A stretch of 11,779 bases of DNA from Phycisphaerales bacterium UBA7708 (GTDB lineage Bacteria > Planctomycetota > Phycisphaerae > Sedimentisphaerales > Anaerohalosphaeraceae). Below, one piece after another: positions 5,358-11,779 of this stretch. Each line of letters starts with the position of its first letter. Positions within the stretch are counted from its first letter, which is position 1. The notes under the pieces are model-generated. The model was not told where the DNA came from. It worked only from the letters and a program-made list of their open reading frames with translations, and did not search any database. The stretch is from contig DLFY01000098.1 of assembly GCA_002482415.1 (NCBI GenBank), positions 1 through 11,779 of the forward strand. Reading direction: 5' to 3'. Position numbers and translations under genes: made by a program.

Positions 5358-6683
5358 TCAGACAATCGCAGATACGATGTCGCCGCGGCGGAGGGTGGGG
5401 GCGTTGGGGTGTTTGGACAGGTCCACCATGAAATAGCGTTCGCATCGGCCGCGAGGGGGGCGGAGGGTTTCGACAAGGACACTGACGGATTGACCGGTGA
5501 ATTGGAGACGGAACTGTTCCTGTAATTGTGTATCCAGTTTGTGTAATTCATCCGTGCGGGCTTTGATGACGGCCGGATTGACTCGGCCGGGCATTTTGGC
5601 GGCAGGGGTGCCTTTGCGGGGGCTGAATGGGAAGATATGGATTTTGGAGAATCCAACTTTGGCGGCGGTTTGCACGGTTTCGGCGAAGTCGTCGTCGGTC
5701 TCGCCGGGGAAGCCGACGATGATGTCGGTGGTGATGGCGGGGCGGTCGAGGACGGCGTTAACCTTGCTGATAACACTGAAAAAGTCGTCGCGGGAGTATT
5801 GGCGACACATTTTTCTTAGAATTGCCGGGCTGCCGGATTGCAGGGGCAGGTGAAGATGGGGCATAATATTGGGATTTTTGGCGAAAACCTCCAGCAGGCG
5901 GTCTGTAACGTCGGCGGGTTCGAGGGAACTGAGGCGAATGCGTGCCAGGCCGGGAACGGCGGCCAGTTGGTCGAGTAAATCGGCCAGGCAATCGCGTTTT
6001 TCGGGGTCCCAATGCTTCCGACGGGCGGTATTTTGGCCATAGGCGCCAAGGAATATGCCGGATAAGACGATTTCCTTATGGCCGGCCAGAACCAGGTTTT
6101 GGGCCTCGGTCAGGACGGTTTTTACATCCTTGTTACAAACCTGCGTGCGGATTTTGGGTATAATACAGTAGGAACAGAAAGCATCGCAGCCATCCTGGAT
6201 TTTCAAAAACGCCCGGCATTGTCCGGTATAGCTCTTTAATGGTTCAAGGTGGTCGTGTTCTGCGGCAGGCAGCGAGTTTTTATCCTTGATTTTATCTGGA
6301 CTTAGTGGTTTACTTAGGCCTTGCAGACCCGATTCGGATGCGAGATTAAACAGGTCTTGAACGGCCAGGGCGATTTTATCCTTGTCGGGGACCAGACGGA
6401 CGTCGCTGGCGGAGAGGGTTTTGAGTTCATCGGAGTCCGCGGCGGCCAGGCATCCGGTCAGGATGAGTTTGGCATTGGGATAGAGGCTATGAAGACGGCG
6501 AAGGGATTGTCGGCTTTTGGCTGAGGCGGTCCCGGTGACACAGCAACTGTTGACGATGACCAGGTCGATGGGTTGGCCGGGGGTCGCGCAGGCAAGACCG
6601 ATATCCTGCAGAAGCTGTCGAATCTGCTGGCTTTCGTACTGATTGACTTTGCAACCGAGCGTCTGGATCGTAAAAAACTTCAT
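5358..6683 (-). CDS. mtaB: tRNA N6-threonylcarbamoyladenosine(37) C2-methylthiotransferase MtaB
   Basis: This is a radical SAM methylthiotransferase that converts t6A37 to ms2t6A37 in tRNAs reading ANN codons. From the preferred ATG it has 441 residues, normal for the family. The N-terminal cluster-binding domain has Cys 11 (LGCKVNQYE, the MtaB-type signature, unlike the MiaB or RimO versions), Cys 47 (NSCCVT) and Cys 78 (LTGCLA). The radical SAM motif GCDAFCSYC gives Cys 166, 170 and 173. PLQSGS and DIIVGFPGET are typical family motifs. A TRAM-like RNA-binding domain closes the protein. The residue after Cys47 is a second Cys, a small oddity. The start at 6683 is chosen because homologues begin just before the LGCK motif. 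It has no Shine-Dalgarno. An in-frame ATG at 6752 has a weak GGA upstream and would add 23 residues, almost reaching the divergent pilM gene. Confidence 0.93.
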   Translation of the reverse strand: MKFFTIQTLGCKVNQYESQQIRQLLQDIGLACATPGQPIDLVIVNSCCVTGTASAKSRQSLRRLHSLYPNAKLILTGCLAAADSDELKTLSASDVRLVPDKDKIALAVQDLFNLASESGLQGLSKPLSPDKIKDKNSLPAAEHDHLEPLKSYTGQCRAFLKIQDGCDAFCSYCIIPKIRTQVCNKDVKTVLTEAQNLVLAGHKEIVLSGIFLGAYGQNTARRKHWDPEKRDCLADLLDQLAAVPGLARIRLSSLEPADVTDRLLEVFAKNPNIMPHLHLPLQSGSPAILRKMCRQYSRDDFFSVISKVNAVLDRPAITTDIIVGFPGETDDDFAETVQTAAKVGFSKIHIFPFSPRKGTPAAKMPGRVNPAVIKARTDELHKLDTQLQEQFRLQFTGQSVSVLVETLRPPRGRCERYFMVDLSKHPNAPTLRRGDIVSAIV

Positions 6684-6707
6684 AGAGCGCGGTATTTTAC
6701 GTATATA
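6679..6707 (+). promoter_or_regulatory. Possible promoter of the pil operon
   Basis: TTCATA (6679-6684) and TATATA (6702-6707) are spaced by 17 bases on the plus strand. This would give a leader of roughly 63 bases to the pilM ATG. It overlaps the mtaB start codon and the proposed divergent mtaB promoter. Confidence 0.3.
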
Positions 6708-6723
6708 ACCGGCCTGAGAGCAA
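6694..6723 (-). promoter_or_regulatory. Possible mtaB promoter giving a near-leaderless mRNA
   Basis: On the minus strand TTGCTC (6718-6723) and TAAAAT (6694-6699) are 18 bases apart. Transcription would begin near 6687, only a few bases before the mtaB ATG at 6683. This would fit with that start having no Shine-Dalgarno. Confidence 0.28.
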
Positions 6724-6776
6724 GTGTTTTTCCGGGCCGATGATGGAATCATAACTTTTTTCCAGGAGAAGCGCTA

Positions 6777-9170
6777 ATGGCTTCATCTGTACGTGGTGTA
6801 TGGGCGATTGATATTGGAACCTGTTCCTTAAAGGCTCTGCGTGTGCGGCCGAGCGACGATGGGATCGAGGTGGTGGGTTTTGACCATGTCGAGCACAGCA
6901 AAATCCTGTCGGGGTCGGATGTCAATCCCAAAGAAAAGCACGATATCATCGCGGCGACCCTCCGGCAGTTTCTGTCGCAGAATGATATCGGGAAAGACCA
7001 GGTTGCTATTTCCATAGCAGGTCAGAACAGCTTTGCCCGTTTTATCAAACTTCCCCCTGTAGAACCCAAAAAGATACCAGAAATTGTCCAGTTTGAGGCT
7101 GTCCAGCAAATCCCTTTCGATATTAATGAAGTGGAATGGGATTGGCAGAAAATGGATGCGACCAACAGTCCGGATGCGGAAGTGGGTATTTTTGCCATCA
7201 AGAATGAATTGATTGCCGAAATTATGGACCATTTTACGCGAGAAAATCTGAATGTTTCCTGTGTTCAGATTTCTCCGATGGCCTTATTTAATTATCTGCT
7301 GTATGACCGGGATGATGTGGGGGGCAATGGTCAAAAGGCGACGGTGATCCTGGATATGGGGGCTGAGAATTCGACGCTGGTGATCTGCACCAAAGACAGT
7401 GTCTGGCAGCGCAGTATTCGCATCGGCGGCAATACCTTTACCCATGCGATTGCCGATGCGTTCAAGCTGGACTTTGAAAAGGCCGAGAAGCTCAAACGGA
7501 CTGCCCCGATGAGCAAGTATATGCGTCAGATTTATACGGCGATGAAGCCGGTTTACACGGAACTGAGCGGGGAACTGCAGCGGAGTCTGGGTTTTTACAG
7601 CAGCAGCGGTGCGGGGCGGGATAAAGGGTTTTCACAGATTATCGCCCTGGGCGGCGGGATGAAGCTGCAGGGGCTGACCAAGTATCTGCAGCAGTCGCTG
7701 GGATTGAACGTGGTCAAGCCGGAATCGTTTGAGAAGCTGAAAATTTCCTCCGAGGTGTCGTCGGCGAAGCTTCATGAGAATATCTGTGATTTCGGCGTTG
7801 TTTACGGATTAGGCGTTCAACTGACCGGGCAGGGCAAGATTATGGCGAATCTGCTGCCCCGGAAGATTGCCCGCACGATGGCGTGGAGCCGCAAAGCCCG
7901 CATGTTTACGGTTGCGGCGGCGGTCCTGGCCCTGATTGCTCTGCTGGGGCTGGGGCGGGCTTATCGTGACCTGACGCAATATAATGCCAATGCCCCGGTT
8001 CGAAACGAAGTGTCGCAGGTGCTGTCGCGGGCCCAGGCGGCGATTGATAAGGTTCAGGAGGCACAAAATCAAATAGCGCCCCTGGACGAACGCATTCAGA
8101 AGCAAAAAGAGTTGTTTAATTATCGCGATATCCTTCCGACCCTGAATGAGCAGTTGATTGCCTGCCTGCCGAACGCGTCGAATACGCCCGATCAGACGGC
8201 ATTATTTGAGGCTTTTGTGCGAGGTGATGTCCAGACGATTCGGTCGATTCCCCGTCCGCAGCGCAAGCAGGTGTTTGTAACCCGGGTCATGATTCAGTAT
8301 GCCGCAGATTTGTCTGTGGCCGCGTTTCCGGAGCCTGGACAGACGACGATGTTCAATCAGCCGACCATGATGATGCCGGGGACGATGACCGGGATGCCAA
8401 TGACTCCCATGGGAGACCCGATGATGATGGGAGGCGGCATGGGGCCGGATATGACAGGAGTTCCTGCCGAGGCTCCCAAGTCCGGTTTTGTGGTTTTGAT
8501 TGAAGGTTACAGTCCTTATCGGAGGGTCACGGATTTACTGGATCCGCCCGGTGTCGCTGCGGATCCGAGCCGATGGGGAATGATTACCCGGTTTGAGAAT
8601 CTTGGTAAATTCATCAAAGGCTCTCCTTTCGAGCTGTTTAATAAAAATGATACCACCCATTTCAAGGTGGAATGGGGTACGGTTGAAGCCTCCGGGTCAT
8701 CCGGAATGATGGGCGGGGTGCAGAAGAATCAGCCGGCGGGTATCGGCATTCTGAATGAAGTGCGTCGGGTTCCGATCCCGGAGACACCGGCGCCGGGAGC
8801 CATGCCGGGGCCGATGGGCGGAGGCATGATGCCCATGGAAATGGGAATGATGGGAATGGGGCCGGCGGGAGGAACGCAAGGAATGGATCGGATCAGTGTG
8901 GAAAAAGTGCTGATAGATCCCATGACCGGCGAGGAAATCAGCAAGGTGTATGATATCATTACCGAACAGGACATCGCGTCCAATCCCAACTGGACCGATA
9001 GGGATCTGGGACGCATCGAATATGATTTCGGTAAACCCAAATTCATTGAGCGGGATTCCTGGTTCCGGATTAAGGCGAAGTTTATCTGGAAAGATGCTCC
9101 GAAAGCGGCACAGCCCGCCAATACGACGGGCATGCCTGGCGGATCCCCGATGGGCGGCGGATTTATGTAA
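6777..9170 (+). CDS. pilM: PilM-PilN fusion, type IV pilus inner-membrane assembly protein
   Basis: This is a 797-residue protein of a type IV pilus or type II secretion-like platform. Residues 1-350 are a PilM domain of the actin/FtsA-like ATPase fold: WAIDIGTCSLKAL (9-21, phosphate loop 1), VILDMGAENSTLVI (190-203, phosphate loop 2) and IIALGGGMKLQGL (288-300, nucleotide site). PilM alone usually has about 350 residues. Here it continues into ANLLPRKIA (357-365), which resembles the conserved N-terminal NLLP motif of PilN. A membrane helix (377-393), a coiled coil (about 405-450) and a periplasmic part with a PilN-like FVVLIEGYSPYRRVTDLL strand-helix (571-588) follow. Met/Gly/Pro-rich, probably disordered tracts occur at about 525-562, 672-700 and 784-797. 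AGGAG lies 8 bases before the ATG. It is followed after 30 bases by a PilO-like gene on the same strand. The PilM call is firm; PilN fusion rests on motif and order. Confidence 0.88.
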   Translation: MASSVRGVWAIDIGTCSLKALRVRPSDDGIEVVGFDHVEHSKILSGSDVNPKEKHDIIAATLRQFLSQNDIGKDQVAISIAGQNSFARFIKLPPVEPKKIPEIVQFEAVQQIPFDINEVEWDWQKMDATNSPDAEVGIFAIKNELIAEIMDHFTRENLNVSCVQISPMALFNYLLYDRDDVGGNGQKATVILDMGAENSTLVICTKDSVWQRSIRIGGNTFTHAIADAFKLDFEKAEKLKRTAPMSKYMRQIYTAMKPVYTELSGELQRSLGFYSSSGAGRDKGFSQIIALGGGMKLQGLTKYLQQSLGLNVVKPESFEKLKISSEVSSAKLHENICDFGVVYGLGVQLTGQGKIMANLLPRKIARTMAWSRKARMFTVAAAVLALIALLGLGRAYRDLTQYNANAPVRNEVSQVLSRAQAAIDKVQEAQNQIAPLDERIQKQKELFNYRDILPTLNEQLIACLPNASNTPDQTALFEAFVRGDVQTIRSIPRPQRKQVFVTRVMIQYAADLSVAAFPEPGQTTMFNQPTMMMPGTMTGMPMTPMGDPMMMGGGMGPDMTGVPAEAPKSGFVVLIEGYSPYRRVTDLLDPPGVAADPSRWGMITRFENLGKFIKGSPFELFNKNDTTHFKVEWGTVEASGSSGMMGGVQKNQPAGIGILNEVRRVPIPETPAPGAMPGPMGGGMMPMEMGMMGMGPAGGTQGMDRISVEKVLIDPMTGEEISKVYDIITEQDIASNPNWTDRDLGRIEYDFGKPKFIERDSWFRIKAKFIWKDAPKAAQPANTTGMPGGSPMGGGFM

Positions 9171-9200
9171 CCGGTTTTAACTTTTTTTCGAGTGCTAAAC

Positions 9201-10610
9201 ATGGCAAAAAACTTGAATATCGATTTCAAAAATATTGATCTCAAACAGCTGGTCGGGTCACTGAAGAATATCAAGCTGACCTCGGTGAAAAAGTATTCTG
9301 CGCTGTTTCCATCCATTGGACTGCTTGTGGCGACGCTGATTATCCTGATCGTGACCATGCTGGTTGGCGGGTCGGTGAGCAAGAAGATGCAGGACAGCGT
9401 TGGGGTAGCAAGCCGTGTTCGTTCGGCTGCCGATTCGGTTCCCAGCGAGGCCCAGGCCCAGGAAGACATGCAATACCTGGAAAAATATGTTCAGGATGCC
9501 GACCAGGTTGACAGCCTGATGACGAAAGCTTCCCAGCGCGAACTGATTTGCTATAACCCGGTGATTTTCCCCGAGCCGACCGACAAGTCCGCCCAGGTGT
9601 ATAATGTGTTTGCCCGGGATTACCGTGCGGCGATTGAATCACTGATGATTCGCATGAAGGCCAAAGATGCCCCCAGCGATGCAGAAATTCGCAGCCAGAC
9701 CGGCGCAGGGGCGGCCGGCGGGGGACTGATGGGAGGAGGCTTTGTGACGCCGACTGCAGGTCCCGGGGCTTCGATGAATGCAATGGTGGATGCGGTGTGT
9801 CTGAAACGTGCCGAAGAAATTTCGATTTATGCCAATCCGAGCAGTTTGAACTGGTATGGGTATTGGGAAAAATTTGTTTATAAATCCGTTGATGAATCGC
9901 TGCAGAACTGCTGGTCTTCGCAGGTTGCCTACTGGATTTACGAGGACATCATTCAGACCATTGAGACACTCAATGCCAATTCAACCCGAGTGTCCACATC
10001 GCCGGTCAAGCGTCTGCTGGGAATTCAGTTCAATGGGCCGGTTCAGGTGATCAATCCGCAGACGATGGGTTTTGGGATGATGGGCATGGAACCGATGGGC
10101 GGGATGCAGGGGTATGCCGGCGGGATGTCCATGCTGGATGCTCCGATGTATGTGAAAACCTCAAGTCCTTTTCTGCCGGTTGCCTGGACGGGACGTGTGT
10201 GCAATGACCAGATTGACGTCGTGCACTTTGCCGTTGCCATCATTGTGGATTCATCAGCAACCGCTCCGTTTATGAAGGAACTATGCAGTATCAAGCCCCA
10301 TACCTTCCGGGAAGGATTTCTTGAGAAGGGAAAGCAGGAGACGGCCGCCCACAACCAGATCACCATTTTGCAGTTTGAGATAGAGCCGGTTCAAAAGGAG
10401 GATGCGGTTCATGCGTATTACCGTTATGGAAAGAATGCGGTGGTTCGTCTGAACCTGGTCTGTGAGTATGTGTTCAGCCGCAACGGGTATGATGTGATCA
10501 AGCCGACCCCGGTCAAAAAGGCTCTGGGGCAGGAGGCGGCGGGAACGACGGCGACGCCGGATGGCATGGGAGGCGGAACCCCGATGATGCCGGGCGGTCT
10601 CGGGATGTAA
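9201..10610 (+). CDS. PilO-like inner-membrane protein of the pilus operon
   Basis: This 469-residue protein has a basic cytoplasmic N-terminus of about 35 residues, one membrane helix (about 36-55), a coiled-coil-prone stretch (about 60-110) and a large periplasmic part. This is the PilO plan, and it occupies the position after PilM/PilN. A C-terminal beta-alpha-beta segment (VVHFAVAIIV, then QITILQFEIEPV, then VVRLNLVCEYVF) resembles the ferredoxin-like domain of PilO/GspM-type proteins. Met/Gly-rich insertions occur in the middle and at the very end (GMGGGTPMMPGGLGM). It is much longer than a typical PilO of about 200 residues. The start is set at ATG 9201, with only a weak GAG 8 bases upstream; a GTG at 9192 in the same frame has no Shine-Dalgarno. 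PilO identity is by architecture and context, not by close recognition. Confidence 0.78.
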   Translation: MAKNLNIDFKNIDLKQLVGSLKNIKLTSVKKYSALFPSIGLLVATLIILIVTMLVGGSVSKKMQDSVGVASRVRSAADSVPSEAQAQEDMQYLEKYVQDADQVDSLMTKASQRELICYNPVIFPEPTDKSAQVYNVFARDYRAAIESLMIRMKAKDAPSDAEIRSQTGAGAAGGGLMGGGFVTPTAGPGASMNAMVDAVCLKRAEEISIYANPSSLNWYGYWEKFVYKSVDESLQNCWSSQVAYWIYEDIIQTIETLNANSTRVSTSPVKRLLGIQFNGPVQVINPQTMGFGMMGMEPMGGMQGYAGGMSMLDAPMYVKTSSPFLPVAWTGRVCNDQIDVVHFAVAIIVDSSATAPFMKELCSIKPHTFREGFLEKGKQETAAHNQITILQFEIEPVQKEDAVHAYYRYGKNAVVRLNLVCEYVFSRNGYDVIKPTPVKKALGQEAAGTTATPDGMGGGTPMMPGGLGM

Positions 10611-10614
10611 AACT

Positions 10615-10690
10615 GACGTAATCTCGCCCTGCTGCGGCAGTAAGCCGGGAGCCGGGGCGAATAGGCCAAGGATTCAAAAGAGCTGAGATT
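10615..10690 (+). other. GC-rich foldable segment between two pil genes
   Basis: The 100-base gap between the second and third pil genes holds nested inverted repeats. TCGCCC (10624-10629) pairs with GGGCGA (10655-10660). A short CTGC/GCAG stem sits inside, and AATCTC (10620-10625) could close the whole with GAGATT (10685-10690). No U-run follows, so it is not a clear terminator. It could tune expression or mRNA stability within the operon. I recognise no riboswitch class. Confidence 0.35.
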
Positions 10691-10710
10691 TTCGATTAGG
10701 ATAAGCGTAT

Positions 10711-11779
10711 ATGAGTAAGAAAAAAGGATCATTTCTGGACCAGTATCTGGATAAACTTGTTTTGGGACTGGCAGGGCTTGCCGGCTTATACCTGCTGTGG
10801 GCGTTTGTGCTGAGCAATCCCTATGGCAAGACGGTGGGGGGGCGCAAATACGGTCCGTCTGAGATTGATCGTTCCAATCAGCAGCAGTCGCAGCAGATTC
10901 TGGAGAAATTACAGGGGCCGGCCAAGCCAAGGCCTTATGATCAGAATAAAACCGCGGAATTAACCCAGTCCCTGACCTGTTCGGTATCCCGAGTTTCCAT
11001 CGCGGCCAACTGGCCTGTTTCCGGTCCGACGGGCGATGAACAGAGTCCGGAAGATCGCATGTATGCCATTCCCGTGATTCCGGCGATGGAGAAGATTATG
11101 GTGGACTCCACTCGCGGTGCGGTGCGTATGCCCAGCGAGGAAGTCAGCCCTGAACGGCCTTATGGGGCAGTTGCAAGCCAGCCTGCAGATCTCGATGTGG
11201 TTACCATTTCAGCTCGTATTAATCTGCAGTCTTTGTCCAACAACTTCCAGCAGAGCTTCAATGGACCGCGTCTGATGCCCAAGTGGAAAGATCCCACCTA
11301 CGCCGAGCCGGTTTTTGCGCGGATTGAGATGCAGCGTCGGATTCAGAAATCCGACGGCTCGTGGGGGGAATGGGAAACCGTGCCGTTTACGCGAATTGAT
11401 CCCTATCAAAAGATGTACAAAGATCTGCCGCTGACTACCGAGCAGATGACGTTCGGGGATGTTACCCTGTTTTTAAATCAGTATAAAAACGCGGCGGTCA
11501 TCAGGAATATTCTTCAGCCGGAGCCGTATCAATTTTTGAGTTCTTCATTGAAGTGGCTGCCGCCGGAGTTTGCCCTGGAATCCCGCAAGCTCATGGACGA
11601 AGCGGATCAGCAGAAACAGCGGGAAGAGCGTGATCGCCGTGCCGCCGAACGCGAGCGAAACCGGAATGTCAACCGTCCTGCTCCCGGGGGAATGGGGGGG
11701 ATGGGGGGAATGCCTCAGATGCAGCCTCAGCCTCAGCCCGGCCGTCGGGGCGGACGTACTAATGAACCGGGTATGATGG
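10711..11779 (+). CDS. Single-TM protein, third gene of the pil operon, 3' end outside the window
   Basis: The frame from ATG 10711 stays open for 356 codons to the window's right edge, so the protein is incomplete. AGGA lies about 9 bases before the start. A short basic N-terminus (MSKKKGSF) precedes one membrane helix at about 14-34 (KLVLGLAGLAGLYLLWAFVL), so the rest should be periplasmic. Gln-rich linker residues 56-70 are followed by a mixed alpha/beta region containing beta strands such as DVVTISARINL (161-171) and VFARIEM (201-207). A highly charged helix (about 290-320, Glu/Arg-rich) leads into a Gly/Met/Pro/Gln-rich tract from 324 on. Architecture and low-complexity tail match its two upstream neighbours. 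By position it may correspond to PilP or another alignment-complex partner, but I do not recognise the family. Confidence 0.85.
   Translation, partial: MSKKKGSFLDQYLDKLVLGLAGLAGLYLLWAFVLSNPYGKTVGGRKYGPSEIDRSNQQQSQQILEKLQGPAKPRPYDQNKTAELTQSLTCSVSRVSIAANWPVSGPTGDEQSPEDRMYAIPVIPAMEKIMVDSTRGAVRMPSEEVSPERPYGAVASQPADLDVVTISARINLQSLSNNFQQSFNGPRLMPKWKDPTYAEPVFARIEMQRRIQKSDGSWGEWETVPFTRIDPYQKMYKDLPLTTEQMTFGDVTLFLNQYKNAAVIRNILQPEPYQFLSSSLKWLPPEFALESRKLMDEADQQKQREERDRRAAERERNRNVNRPAPGGMGGMGGMPQMQPQPQPGRRGGRTNEPGMM

Noticed and set aside
5358..6683. MiaB or RimO instead of MtaB
   Set aside because: The N-terminal LGCKVNQYE signature fits MtaB, not the GCQMN type of MiaB or the LGCPKN type of RimO.
8729..9469. 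Long ORF (246 codons) on the minus strand across the end of the PilM-PilN gene
   Set aside because: It is antisense to a strongly supported gene, and its open frame follows from the Met/Gly/Pro-rich codons of that gene. The translation has no recognisable domain.
10615..10690. Riboswitch or Rho-independent terminator in the pil spacer
   Set aside because: There is no U-run after the stems and no consensus of a riboswitch class that I can recognise.

Overview
The window looks like part of a Planctomycetota chromosome, most likely class Phycisphaerae. The basis is a PEP-CTERM surface protein of the DNRLRE type beside a MtaB tRNA-modification gene, and a type IV pilus-type operon whose proteins carry long Met/Gly/Pro-rich tracts. 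This placement is an inference from gene content; no rRNA or other taxonomic marker is present.

Left part (1-4547), accessory in character. Positions 1-84 are the 3' end (domains V and VI) of a plus-strand group II intron whose body lies outside the window. Facing it on the minus strand is a compact unit: a 33-residue peptide ORF with a strong Shine-Dalgarno (1889-1990), a Cys-rich putative lipoprotein (1226-1885), and a radical SAM/SPASM protein (157-1236). The peptide's stop codon lies at the Shine-Dalgarno of the lipoprotein gene, and the lipoprotein gene overlaps the radical SAM gene by 11 bases, so the three look translationally coupled. Small peptide plus SPASM enzyme is the usual layout of a peptide-modification (RiPP-like) system; this is the most interesting candidate in the window. 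Further right, also on the minus strand, come a Sel1-repeat protein, an AT-rich unrecognised gene for a coiled-coil protein with two membrane helices, a doubtful 65-codon ORF, and a cluster of palindromes.

Middle part (4548-6683), minus strand. A secreted PEP-CTERM protein is followed by mtaB, the ms2t6A37 tRNA methylthiotransferase. These are more GC-rich, ordinary chromosomal genes.

Right part (6777-11779), plus strand, divergent from mtaB. There are three consecutive genes. The first encodes a PilM domain joined to a PilN-like segment (a PilM-PilN fusion). The second is PilO-like by position and architecture. The third is a single-TM protein that runs open past the right end of the window. 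Together they look like the inner-membrane platform of a type IV pilus or type II secretion-like machine. A GC-rich foldable segment separates the second and third genes. No tRNA, rRNA, CRISPR array or insertion sequence was found.
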